Assembly: GCA_020441225.1 (NCBI GenBank)
Contig: JAGRMP010000056.1
Coordinates: forward strand, 1 to 9,618
Origin: Maritimibacter sp.
Lineage (GTDB): Bacteria; Pseudomonadota; Alphaproteobacteria; Rhodobacterales; Rhodobacteraceae
DNA length: 9,618 nt
Direction: 5' to 3'
In this document: in pieces, positions 1 through 6,435 of the stretch
Position numbering within the stretch: the stretch's first letter is position 1
How the letters are laid out: every line of letters begins with the position of its first letter
Program-made: the position numbers and the translations under genes
The notes under the pieces: model-generated
Database searches by the model: none
What the model was told of the DNA's origin: nothing
What the model saw: only the letters and a program-made list of their open reading frames with translations

Positions 1-507
1 ATCGACCCCAACCGCGGCGAGGACGACCCGACGCTGGTGATGAAGCTCTATGACGGTACCGTCATTCCGGCGAACCGTCCCGTCGATGCCGCCGAGATCG
101 AGCGCCGGCTGGCGGCCTATTACCGGCCCTACCACCAGGCCGTCGCCGGGCTGGCCGCGCGGCGTGCCGACAGCGTCTATGTGGCGATCCATTCCTTCAC
201 CCGGCAGCTGCGCGGGCGCGAGCCGCGGCCCTGGCATATCGGCGTGCTCTACGGCCGGGACGAAAGGTTCGCGGTGCCGCTGCTCGACCGGCTGCGCGCC
301 GAGCCCGACCTGGTGGTCGGCGAGAACGAGCCCTATGGCGGGCATCTGGAGGGCGACAGCGTCGACCGCCACGCGATCAAGCCCGGGCGGGTCAACGTGC
401 TGATCGAACTGCGCAACGATCTGATCCGGACCGATGCCCAGCAATGGGCCTGGGCCGAGCGGCTGGCACCGATCCTTGAAGAGGTGCTCGCCGCCACCCA
501 GCTGTGA
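1..507 (+). CDS. N-formylglutamate amidohydrolase family protein (5' end outside window)
   Basis: The frame is open from base 1 to the TGA at 505-507, so the start lies upstream and 168 residues are visible. Family members (PF05013) are zinc hydrolases of about 260-290 residues that release formate from N-formyl-L-glutamate, the last step of one histidine degradation route. Visible family signatures are the leading D-x-NR-type segment (IDPNRGEDDPTL), a histidine in AIHSFTRQL that is probably catalytic or metal-binding, NEPYGGH, and the C-terminal HAIKPGRVNVLIELRNDLI, which matches the usual 'VQIEIRNDLI' ending. The family also includes less well-defined amidohydrolases, and no other hut gene is visible, so the exact substrate is inferred. 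The stop overlaps an in-frame GTG of the next gene, and the intergenic space is only 17 bp, so the two are probably co-transcribed. Confidence 0.88.
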   Translation: MDPNRGEDDPTLVMKLYDGTVIPANRPVDAAEIERRLAAYYRPYHQAVAGLAARRADSVYVAIHSFTRQLRGREPRPWHIGVLYGRDERFAVPLLDRLRAEPDLVVGENEPYGGHLEGDSVDRHAIKPGRVNVLIELRNDLIRTDAQQWAWAERLAPILEEVLAATQL

Positions 508-524
508 GGCAAAGGAGACGCGCC

Positions 525-854
525 ATGACCCCGAAACATGACATCGACCCGCAGACCCAAGTGGAGCTGGAAGCCGCGGCCTTCCGCCGGTTGCAAAAGC
601 ACCTGATGGAAGACCGGCCCGACGTGCAGAACATCGATTTGATGAACCTGGCCGGTTTCTGCCGCAACTGTCTCTCGCGCTGGTACCAGGAGGCCGCCAA
701 CGACCGCGGCATCGCGATGACCAAGGACGAGGGGCGCGAAGCCTTCTACGGCATGCCCTACGACGCGTGGCGGGCGCAGAACCAGACCGAGGCGAGCCCT
801 GAGAAACAGGCGGCGTTCGAGGTGGCGTTCAAGGAAAACGTGCTGAAGGACTAG
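525..854 (+). CDS. DUF1244 family protein
   Basis: A 109-residue soluble protein of the DUF1244 family (PF06844), a conserved single-domain proteobacterial family with no established function. The diagnostic core is FRRLQKHLMEDRPDVQNIDL followed by MNLAGFCRNCLSRWY, with a C-x-x-C pair inside GFCRNCL. This is followed by EGREAFYGMPYDAWR. The length is normal for the family. The ATG at 525 was chosen over an in-frame GTG at 504 because an AAAGGAG ribosome binding site sits at 511-517, 7 bases upstream of the ATG and inside the longer reading. It follows the amidohydrolase gene by 17 bp and likely shares its transcript. The Cys pair suggests metal or redox chemistry, but that is only a guess. 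Family call is firm; function is unknown. Confidence 0.9.
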   Translation: MTPKHDIDPQTQVELEAAAFRRLQKHLMEDRPDVQNIDLMNLAGFCRNCLSRWYQEAANDRGIAMTKDEGREAFYGMPYDAWRAQNQTEASPEKQAAFEVAFKENVLKD

Positions 855-875
855 CGGGCGACCCGGCGGCGGCGC

Positions 876-1259
876 TCAGCTCGCGGTGAGGCCCGGGATC
901 GGCTGGGCGGGCGGAAGTCGGCCGCAATAGCCCGGGAGCGCCAGCGAAATCCGGGTGAACCGCCGAAGCACAAGCGCCCGTTCGGCGATGCAGACGGGCT
1001 CGCCCGGCTCGGCCTGGATCATCCAGTCGCCGGTGCGCACCAGCCGCTGCCGGTCGCCGAGATCGACGGTAACGGCCCGGGCCGGCAGATCGCCCCCCGG
1101 CACCTGCTGGACGCTCACCACCGGCACCCGGCGGTAGCTCACGGACGACACCTGGTCCCAGCGGATCAGCCCGACCACCCCCACCAGCAGCATCACCGCG
1201 GCGGCTTCCAGGATCTTGTGGCTCTGGATCCATTGCCAGGGGGTTTCATCGCCTGTCAT
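876..1259 (-). CDS. Small single-pass membrane protein, unknown function
   Basis: A 127-residue protein I do not recognise. Residues 1-15 are polar with two Trp (PWQWIQ), residues about 16-32 form one hydrophobic helix (ILEAAAVMLLVGVVGLI), and the remaining ~95 residues are a basic, presumably extracytoplasmic domain. That domain has SYRRVPVV, a beta-rich middle, and two cysteines (C90 and C112) that could form a disulfide if exported. The ATG at 1257-1259 is preferred because GGAG lies 7 bases upstream. An in-frame ATG at 1281-1283 would add MRKRRSAA and has its own GGGGG-type site, so the start is uncertain. Codon third positions are strongly GC, which supports real coding. It is convergent with DUF1244 (21-bp gap) and divergent from the dioxygenase gene, so it appears to be a single-gene unit. 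Confidence 0.68.
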   Translation of the reverse strand: MTGDETPWQWIQSHKILEAAAVMLLVGVVGLIRWDQVSSVSYRRVPVVSVQQVPGGDLPARAVTVDLGDRQRLVRTGDWMIQAEPGEPVCIAERALVLRRFTRISLALPGYCGRLPPAQPIPGLTAS

Positions 1260-1298
1260 CGCCGCGCTCCGTCTCTTTCGCATGGAAAATGACCCCCG

Positions 1299-1311
1299 AA
1301 ACCGGCGGTTT
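1299..1311. promoter_or_regulatory. Inverted repeat AAACC-GGC-GGTTT in divergent region
   Basis: Perfect 5-bp arms (AAACC at 1299-1303, GGTTT at 1307-1311) around a 3-base centre, about 40 bp upstream of the minus-strand membrane protein start. CGAAACC also recurs inverted as GGTTTCG at 1329-1335. Either could be a regulator site. The repeat is short and could be chance in GC-rich DNA. Confidence 0.22.
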
Positions 1312-1383
1312 GTCGGCAAAGACCGGGTGGTTTCGCGGCAAGAGCTGTGGGATTGCGCACAGGTTCTGTTCCGATTTCCCGGC

Positions 1384-1412
1384 TTCCGTGCGGAAACAAA
1401 CGGACCTATTTA
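1384..1412 (+). promoter_or_regulatory. Candidate promoter with palindrome for the dioxygenase gene
   Basis: A perfect palindrome with arms TTCCG and CGGAA and a TG centre (TTCCGTGCGGAA) spans 1384-1395. Twelve bases downstream is TATTTA (1407-1412), a fair -10 hexamer in an otherwise GC-rich region. The bases 17 upstream of it (TTCCGT) are a poor -35 and fall inside the palindrome, as expected for an activator- or repressor-controlled promoter. The 42 bases from the -10 to the ATG at 1454 would give a short leader. No transcript evidence exists; this is pattern only. Confidence 0.3.
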
Positions 1413-1453
1413 GAGGAAACACGGAACGAACCCGCCGAGAAGGACCCCTGACA

Positions 1454-2245
1454 ATGCGCCAACCGAGCTATTTCATCTCTCATGGCGGCGGCCCCTGGCC
1501 GTGGATCGACGACATGCGCAAGGCCCTCGCGCCGCTCGAAGAGAGCCTGGCGGCGATGCCGGGCGAATTGCCGGAACCGCCGAAGGCGATCTTGATGGTC
1601 TCGGGCCACTGGGAAGCGCCGGAGGTGCGGGTGCAGCACAGCGCCCGGCCGCCCATGGTCTACGACTACGGGGGGTTTCCGGCCCATACCTACCAGATCA
1701 GCTATCCCGCCCCGGGCGCGCCGGCGCTGGCCGAGAAGACGGCGCAGCTGATCGCCGCGGCGGGCTTGCCGGTCGCGCTCGACGACGACCGCGGCTATGA
1801 CCACGGCACCTTTGTGCCCGCTTACGTGATGTACCCGGAGGCGGATGTGCCGATCTACCAGGTGTCGATGCTGGAAAGCTACGATCCGGAAGACCACATC
1901 CGGCTCGGCCGTGCGCTCGCGCCCCTGCGCGAGGAGGGCGTGGTGATCGTGGGCTCGGGGCTGAGCTATCACAACCTGCGGATGTTCGGGCCCACTGCGC
2001 GGGTGCCGTCGGAGGCGTTCGACGCCTGGCTCGGCGAGACTTTGGCGTTGCCGGCGGCAGAGCGGACAGCGCGGCTTCTCGACTGGGAAAGCGCGCCGCA
2101 TGCGCGCACCTGCCACGCCCGCGAAGACCACCTGGTGCCGCTCTTCACCGCGCTCGGCGCGGCGGAAGACGCGGTGGCGACCCGGGTCTATCACCAGAAG
2201 ATGATCTTCGGCGGCGTCACCGCGTCGAGCTGGCGGTTCGACTGA
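1454..2245 (+). CDS. DODA-type extradiol ring-opening dioxygenase family protein
   Basis: A 263-residue protein matching the class III extradiol / 4,5-DOPA dioxygenase family (PF02900, YgiD-like), normally about 260 residues. Members use a metal (Fe or Zn) held by histidines to open catechol-type rings. Visible elements in order: FISHGGGPWPW with H10 near the N-terminus, VSGHWEAP with H52, YDYGGFPAHTYQISYPAPG, GYDHGTFVP with H117, VGSGLSYHNLR with H173, EDHLVPLF with H226, and the C-terminal YHQKMIFGGV. These cover the histidines expected for metal binding and acid-base catalysis. The ATG at 1454 is chosen over an upstream in-frame ATG at 1289. It has AGAAGGA at 1438-1444, and the extra 55 residues of the longer reading do not resemble the family. 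It appears monocistronic. The true substrate is unknown; many bacterial members have no assigned pathway. Confidence 0.9.
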   Translation: MRQPSYFISHGGGPWPWIDDMRKALAPLEESLAAMPGELPEPPKAILMVSGHWEAPEVRVQHSARPPMVYDYGGFPAHTYQISYPAPGAPALAEKTAQLIAAAGLPVALDDDRGYDHGTFVPAYVMYPEADVPIYQVSMLESYDPEDHIRLGRALAPLREEGVVIVGSGLSYHNLRMFGPTARVPSEAFDAWLGETLALPAAERTARLLDWESAPHARTCHAREDHLVPLFTALGAAEDAVATRVYHQKMIFGGVTASSWRFD

Positions 2246-2510
2246 GGCGTGGCACGGGGCCGTGGCGGCTCCACCAATCCATTGATAGAATTGTGCTTTA
2301 TTTGACGTCAGGGGGGCCGGTTTCCCTCGAAGCCGGACTCCTTCGGCGGATCCGTCCTGGTGGTTTCGGGCCGGGCCATGCCGTGGTGCCGATCAGGCCG
2401 GGCATCGCATCCCGCACAGCGGCGCTCTGCATGAACACCCCGCCCGGCACGAGGGTCGCCGGGCGGGGGCCGAGGTACGGGACCGGTCGGAACCGGACCC
2501 GCGACGGGGC
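2246..2510. other. Gene-poor intergenic stretch (265 bp)
   Basis: This lies between two convergent genes (dioxygenase, plus strand; helix-hairpin-helix protein, minus strand). It holds an AT-richer patch at about 2278-2305, the 8-bp palindrome TGACGTCA at 2303-2310, and the terminator-like hairpin at 2438-2468. Short frames exist, including a 44-codon minus-strand ATG frame, but none shows consistent codon bias or a recognisable family. No gene is called. Confidence 0.6.
2438..2468 (-). terminator. GC-rich hairpin downstream of the helix-hairpin-helix gene
   Basis: CCCCGCCCGGC (2438-2448) is perfectly complementary to GCCGGGCGGGG (2458-2468), giving an 11-bp stem with a 9-base loop. It lies 42 bp beyond the stop codon of the minus-strand gene ending at 2511. 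On the minus strand it is followed by GTGTTC rather than a T-run. It would therefore be a non-canonical intrinsic terminator or a 3'-end-protecting structure. It could also stop plus-strand transcripts from the dioxygenase gene. Confidence 0.6.
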
Positions 2511-3239
2511 TCAGTCGTAGACGTCGCCCTTTTTGACCTTGTTGGCGAAGTCGGTGGTGCCGCCCGCGGCCAGCACTTTGGCCTGTTCGACCCAGTTGTC
2601 GCGGCTCACCCGGCCTTTGAAGCCCTTGAGATTGGCGTCGACCCAGGCGACCTCGTCCGCCGACCATGCCGCGACCTGGTCGAAATGATAGAAGCCGAGC
2701 GCGTGGCAGAGCTGTTCGAGCTTGGGCCCGACGCCCTTGATCTGTTTCAGATCGTCGGGCTGGCCGTCGCGGGCGGCGGCGAGGGTCGCGGGTTTCACGC
2801 CTTCGCCGGTGCCCTCGACCACGCCGTCGCCGTCGTAATCCTTGGCCTCCGGCTCGGGTTCCGGTGCTGGCGCGGGATGGACCGGGTGCGCGCCATGATC
2901 GGCCTCGACCGCTTCGGCCACCGCGACGGCTTCGCCCGCCGCTTCCATCGCCGCGACCTCGGCCGCTTCGACCAGCTCTTCGGCCTTTTCGACCTCGCGC
3001 TCCAGTGCGGCGATGCGCTTGTCCTTCTCGGCCCCGGCCGCCTTGCAGGCCTCGAGATCGGCCCGGCAGGTCCTGGCGTCGGCCCGGCATTTCTCGAGAT
3101 CGGCCTGAAGCGTGGCGCTCACGCCCGCGTCGCCGCTGCGCCGTCCCCAGACGATCCAGCCGACCAACAGGCCGAGCAGCGCCGCAAGGACGATCAGCAC
3201 GAACATTTCGCTGATCAGAAATCCCCATTCCTGAAACAT
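2511..3239 (-). CDS. Membrane-anchored coiled-coil/helix-hairpin-helix protein
   Basis: A 242-residue protein with four visible parts. Residues about 10-31 are a single membrane helix (FVLIVLAALLGLLVGWIVW). Residues about 42-112 are a charged, Ala/Glu-rich helix, probably coiled coil, with Cys at 51, 58 and 65. Residues 113-150 are a His/Pro/Glu-rich linker containing DYDGDGVVEG. Residues about 160-225 form a helix-hairpin-helix-like domain, PDDLKQIKGVGPKLEQL followed by HFDQVAAWSADEVAWVD. This last domain is the one found in alphaproteobacteria at the C-terminus of some NADH dehydrogenase NuoE subunits and in small stand-alone proteins. The IKGVGPKL hairpin resembles nucleic-acid-binding HhH motifs, but its role here is not established. 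AAAGGAGA sits just upstream of the ATG at 3237-3239. The gene starts 25 bp after the OmpA-family gene, so the two are probably co-transcribed. Function unknown. Confidence 0.83.
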   Translation of the reverse strand: MFQEWGFLISEMFVLIVLAALLGLLVGWIVWGRRSGDAGVSATLQADLEKCRADARTCRADLEACKAAGAEKDKRIAALEREVEKAEELVEAAEVAAMEAAGEAVAVAEAVEADHGAHPVHPAPAPEPEPEAKDYDGDGVVEGTGEGVKPATLAAARDGQPDDLKQIKGVGPKLEQLCHALGFYHFDQVAAWSADEVAWVDANLKGFKGRVSRDNWVEQAKVLAAGGTTDFANKVKKGDVYD

Positions 3240-3264
3240 CTGTCTCTCCTTTCCCCGGCCGCGC

Positions 3265-4725
3265 TCAGTTGGGCCATGTGAAGGTGGTGCGCCGGTTCAG
3301 CGCCCGCCCTTCCTCGGTTTCGTTGTCTGCAATCGGCTCGGTCTCGCCGTAGCCGATGGCGATCATCCGCCCCGGCGGCACGCCGCGTGCGGCCAGCGCG
3401 TCCTTGACCGCGCGGGCGCGTTGGGCGGACAGCACGTAGTTCTGTTCCGGCTCGCCGGTGTTGTCGGTATGGCCGCCGATGGTCACGATCATCCCCGGCG
3501 CGCGGGTGCAGAGGTTCACGATCCCCGCGAGGTCGTCGATGGTGGCGACCGAAGCCGGGTCGAGCTCGGCGGAGCCGGTGACGAAGAGGATCGGTTCGGC
3601 GGTCACCCGCGCCATCGCGGTCTCGGCGCAGACCGCGCCGGTCGGGTCGTCGAGCCCCTCGGGCAGCCGCACCCAGCCGCCGCCGTGGGCGAACTGACGG
3701 ATGCCGGTTGCGGCGTTCACCCGCTCGGTGCCGTCCTCGGGCGGGGTGGCGACCTCGGCGACCTCGAGGGCGACATCGGGCCCGAGCGCCTGGCTGAGCG
3801 CACCGCTCACCGCGTCCGGGCTGCGGCCCGCGAGCGCTTCGGCCCGGGCCGTGAGCCCGTCGTTGGTGCCGGTGATGGTGAGCGTCTCGACCTCGCCAAG
3901 CGTGGGGGTGAGCGCGGCGCCGAGACCGGCCAGCGCGGCGTCGAGGCCGGGCAGCTCGGCCCGGGTGGTCTCGACCGTACCGGTCGAGACTTCGGTGCCC
4001 AGCGCGGCGGCGACGCCATCGGCGCCGAGCCCTTCGGGCAGGATGCCGGACAGGCTGAAGCCGGCGTCGGCGTCATAGGCGAGCGCGAAATCGATGATCC
4101 CGGGATCGGTCACCTCGACGGCGATAACGGTCTCGAAATCGCCCGGCACGTCGAGAGCCGCGCGCGCCGCCTCGTCCTCGGCCGGGGTCGCGGCGATGCC
4201 TTCGAGGGTGAGCGTGTCGCCAGTGACGGCGAAGCTGCCGCGGTCGAGCGGGGCGAGCGCCGCCGCGCCGGCGCTGACAGCCTCGGCCCAGCCGGCCGGC
4301 GCGCCGGACGCGAGGGTGAGACCCGCGACCGGAACGCCCGCTTCGGCGAGCGCCGCCTTCGCCGCCTCGGTGGGCGCATAGCCCTGCGCGCCCAGATCGC
4401 CGCTTTCGCTCTTGGCGAGCGCGGTCTCGTAGGGCTCCACCCGGGGCACGACGGTGATCCCGTCGACATTGACCACGCGACGGCCGCGCAGCCCGTCGAG
4501 CTCCTGCGTGATCGCGGCCAGCTCGTCCCCGGTGTCGGCAAGGCCGGTGACGGTGATGTCGCGCCCGCTCACCCGCAAGTCCAGCGGGTGGACATGGGCC
4601 GCGGTCACCGCCTCGGCCTCCGCGGTGATTTCGTTCTCCATCGAAACCGCGTGCACCTTGGCCCCCCACAAGGTGAGACCGGCGCAACCGGCAACGAAGA
4701 CAAGTGCGCCCAGGCCCTTGCTCAT
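3265..4725 (-). CDS. OmpA-family peptidoglycan-binding protein with BON-like domains
   Basis: A 486-residue envelope protein. Residues 5-22 are hydrophobic and contain V-A-G-C14, which fits a lipobox. Because the hydrophobic stretch continues past C14, an uncleaved membrane anchor is equally possible. Residues about 46-95 (LDLRVSGRDITVTGLAD through VVNVDGITVVP) look like a BON domain. Residues about 163-325 hold further repeats of the same kind (GSFAVTGDTLTLEGIAAT; VETLTITGTNDGL). Residues about 375-486 are an OmpA C-terminal domain with GHTDNTGEPEQNY, LSAQRARAVKDAL and GYGETEPIADNETEEGRALNRR. D421 and R436 match the residues that hold diaminopimelate of peptidoglycan. C366 and C406 could form a disulfide. 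The ATG at 4723-4725 is preferred to a TTG 24 bases upstream because GGGGG lies 6 bases ahead of it. The overall plan resembles mycobacterial ArfA/OmpATb. Likely a cell-wall tether; precise role unknown. Confidence 0.9.
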   Translation of the reverse strand: MSKGLGALVFVAGCAGLTLWGAKVHAVSMENEITAEAEAVTAAHVHPLDLRVSGRDITVTGLADTGDELAAITQELDGLRGRRVVNVDGITVVPRVEPYETALAKSESGDLGAQGYAPTEAAKAALAEAGVPVAGLTLASGAPAGWAEAVSAGAAALAPLDRGSFAVTGDTLTLEGIAATPAEDEAARAALDVPGDFETVIAVEVTDPGIIDFALAYDADAGFSLSGILPEGLGADGVAAALGTEVSTGTVETTRAELPGLDAALAGLGAALTPTLGEVETLTITGTNDGLTARAEALAGRSPDAVSGALSQALGPDVALEVAEVATPPEDGTERVNAATGIRQFAHGGGWVRLPEGLDDPTGAVCAETAMARVTAEPILFVTGSAELDPASVATIDDLAGIVNLCTRAPGMIVTIGGHTDNTGEPEQNYVLSAQRARAVKDALAARGVPPGRMIAIGYGETEPIADNETEEGRALNRRTTFTWPN

Positions 4726-4826
4726 GATAGCCCCCAATGCTTGTTCCAAGCCAGTGGCGCCAGAAGGCCAAAGCCCATGAATTAAGGCAAGGGGGAAAAG
4801 CCGAGTGTAATTGTCACGGGGGGAAA

Positions 4827-4847
4827 CCGGGCCGCAGCGCCGCCCGG
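4827..4847 (-). terminator. Possible weak terminator after the transaminase gene
   Basis: CCGGGC (4827-4832) and GCCCGG (4842-4847) form a 6-bp stem with a 9-base loop. On the minus strand it is followed by TTTCCCCCC. It lies 19 bp past the transaminase stop, where the four-gene unit would end. The stem is short and the T-run has only three bases. Confidence 0.4.
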
Positions 4848-4865
4848 ATCGCCGTCAGAGCGCCG

Positions 4866-5729
4866 TCAAAGCGCGGACTTCAGGCTTTCGTCGAGATAGA
4901 TCTCGCGCAGCCGCTTGGCGATGGGACCTGGGGTGCCCTCGCCGAGCTTGACGCCGTCGATCTCGACAACCGGGGTGACGAAAGTGGTGGCGGAGGTCAC
5001 GAAGGCCTCGTCCGCGCTCTGCGCCTCTTCGATGCTGAAGGCGCGCTCCTCGACCTCCATCTGCGCCTCGGCAGCAAAGCGCAGCACGGCGGCGCGGGTG
5101 ATCCCGTGCAGGATGTCGTTCGACAGCTCGCGGGTGATGATCCGGCCGCCCTTGACGATATAGGTATTGTTCGAGCTGCCCTCGGTCACGAGGCCGTCCT
5201 CGACCAGCCAGGCGTCGCCCGCGCCGGCCGCCTTGGCCACCATCTTGGCCATCGAGGGATAGAGCAACTGCACGGTCTTGATGTCGCGCCGCGCCCAGCG
5301 CTGGTCGGGGACCGAGATCACGGTGATGCCCTTGGCCGCGGCCGGGCTGTCGATCAGATCGGGCTTGGACTGGGTGAACATCACCACCGTGCCGGGCGTG
5401 GTCTCGGGGTCGGGGAAGACGAAATCGCGGTCGCCCGGGTTGCCGCGGGTGACCTGGAGATAGACGAGGCCGTTGTCGATCTCGTTCCTGGCCACCAGTT
5501 CGCGGTGCACGGCGAGCAGCTCCTCGTGGGAGATCGGCTGGGCCATGTCGAGCTCACCCAACGAACGGGTGAGGCGCGCGGCGTGGCCCTCGAAATCGAT
5601 CAGCTTGCCGCCGAGCACGGAGGTCACCTCGTAAACCCCGTCGGCCATCAGGAAGCCGCGGTCGAAGATCGATACGGTGGCTTCTTCCTCGGGCAGGTAG
5701 GCGCCGTTGACGTAGACAATTCGGCTCAT
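4866..5729 (-). CDS. D-amino-acid transaminase (fold type IV PLP enzyme)
   Basis: A 287-residue class IV PLP-dependent aminotransferase, a normal length for the D-amino-acid aminotransferase (Dat) group. Dat converts a D-amino acid and 2-oxoglutarate to a 2-oxoacid and D-glutamate, reversibly, in the cytoplasm. Visible elements: FDRGFLMADGVYEV (residues 22-35), YLQVTRGNPGDRDFVFP (90-106), DIKTVQLL with the likely Schiff-base lysine K151, and VTEGSSNNTYIV with E183 positioned to contact the pyridine nitrogen. LHGITRAAVL (208-217) forms the phosphate-binding turn. The R-x-H carboxylate trap of the Bacillus enzyme reads R-D-F here, so substrate range is uncertain. A branched-chain or (R)-amine transaminase is possible but less likely from overall similarity. 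A GAGGAG site lies at 5736-5741. It is the last gene of the unit, 63 bp after the exonuclease gene, and sits with two D-glutamate catabolism genes, which favours a D-amino-acid role. Confidence 0.85.
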   Translation of the reverse strand: MSRIVYVNGAYLPEEEATVSIFDRGFLMADGVYEVTSVLGGKLIDFEGHAARLTRSLGELDMAQPISHEELLAVHRELVARNEIDNGLVYLQVTRGNPGDRDFVFPDPETTPGTVVMFTQSKPDLIDSPAAAKGITVISVPDQRWARRDIKTVQLLYPSMAKMVAKAAGAGDAWLVEDGLVTEGSSNNTYIVKGGRIITRELSNDILHGITRAAVLRFAAEAQMEVEERAFSIEEAQSADEAFVTSATTFVTPVVEIDGVKLGEGTPGPIAKRLREIYLDESLKSAL

Positions 5730-5792
5730 CGGGGTCTCCTCGTGCGGGTCGCTATGGGGTTTTCAGGTTCATCGGGCGGCGGGGGCGAAAGG

Positions 5793-6422
5793 TCAAGCGC
5801 CCGCCCGCCGGTCATGGGCGAAATCCGCCGCCGCCAGCCGCCCGCTGCGCAGGAGATGCTGGAGCGCGAGGGCCGTCGACAGGGCGTCGCCGAGCGCATC
5901 ATGGGCGCGGAGCGCTTCGGTCGCGAGCCCGAAATGCGCGGCCAACCGGTCGGACCGCAGCCCGTGGATCGCCTCGATGGGCTCGCCGGCCCGGGCGAGC
6001 AGCCGGGTGGCGTTGCCGAAGCGCGTGGCCGCGAGCGGCGGGGCGAGCCCGGCCAGGTAGCAGGAGATCGCGACGGCGAAGAGCTCGTCGTTGCCCCAGG
6101 CCCAGACCGGCACGCCGGCGGTGAAGCGGTCGAAATCCGCGAGCGCCTCTGCCAGCTCCACGCCCTCACCGGTCACCCGGTCCTCGGTGATCCCGGTGAG
6201 CCGTGTGAACAAATCGGGCAACGGCCAGCGGTCGCCGTCGCGGGTCCGCGGGATCACGATCTGCGAGAACCGCGCGCCGAGGTCGCAGGCGCCCGTCAGC
6301 CGCAGTTCGACCGCGCCGATCTGCACCAGCACCGGGTCGGGATCGGTGGGGCCACACCAGAAGCGCTGCGGCGCGTCGGCGTCGGTGAGAAATTCGACGT
6401 CCCAGATCACGGCGTGGGTCAT
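5793..6422 (-). CDS. DEDDh-family 3'-5' exonuclease
   Basis: A 209-residue protein with the three motifs of the DnaQ-like DEDDh superfamily. Motif I is WDVEF with D8 and E10. Motif II is in the VWAWGNDE region, probably D112. Motif III is HDALGD with H174 and D179, spaced H-x4-D as the DEDDh subclass requires. LTGITEDRV (75-83) is also typical. Such enzymes remove nucleotides from DNA or RNA 3' ends using two metal ions. This one is a stand-alone domain without a polymerase, UvrC-like or BRCT part, and the loop between motifs I and II (residues 14-45) is longer and divergent. The start at 6420-6422 is 13 bp after dgcA and has only a weak GGGGC site, suggesting translation coupled to dgcA. Substrate is unknown, and it has no evident link to its metabolic neighbours. 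Confidence 0.83.
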   Translation of the reverse strand: MTHAVIWDVEFLTDADAPQRFWCGPTDPDPVLVQIGAVELRLTGACDLGARFSQIVIPRTRDGDRWPLPDLFTRLTGITEDRVTGEGVELAEALADFDRFTAGVPVWAWGNDELFAVAISCYLAGLAPPLAATRFGNATRLLARAGEPIEAIHGLRSDRLAAHFGLATEALRAHDALGDALSTALALQHLLRSGRLAAADFAHDRRAGA

Positions 6423-6435
6423 GTCGCGCCCCGGC

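Noticed and set aside
1..507. Grouping the N-formylglutamate amidohydrolase with the D-glutamate genes as one glutamate island
   Set aside because: It lies over 4 kb from the dgc unit, on the other strand, with unrelated genes between; a shared product (glutamate) is not evidence of linkage.
855..865. CGGG-CGA-CCCG hairpin between DUF1244 and the small membrane protein as a terminator
   Set aside because: Only a 4-bp stem and no T-run on either strand; such structures are common by chance at this GC content.
2303..2310. TGACGTCA palindrome as a regulator site
   Set aside because: A lone 8-bp palindrome downstream of two convergent genes, with no promoter to act on.
2293..2520. 75-codon plus-strand frame in the gap before the helix-hairpin-helix gene
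   Set aside because: It starts with GTG without a convincing ribosome binding site, overlaps the terminator hairpin and the end of the next gene, and has no family resemblance.
3421..4785. 454-codon plus-strand open frame opposite the OmpA-family gene
   Set aside because: The minus-strand frame encodes an unmistakable OmpA C-terminal domain; the plus frame is its complement shadow.
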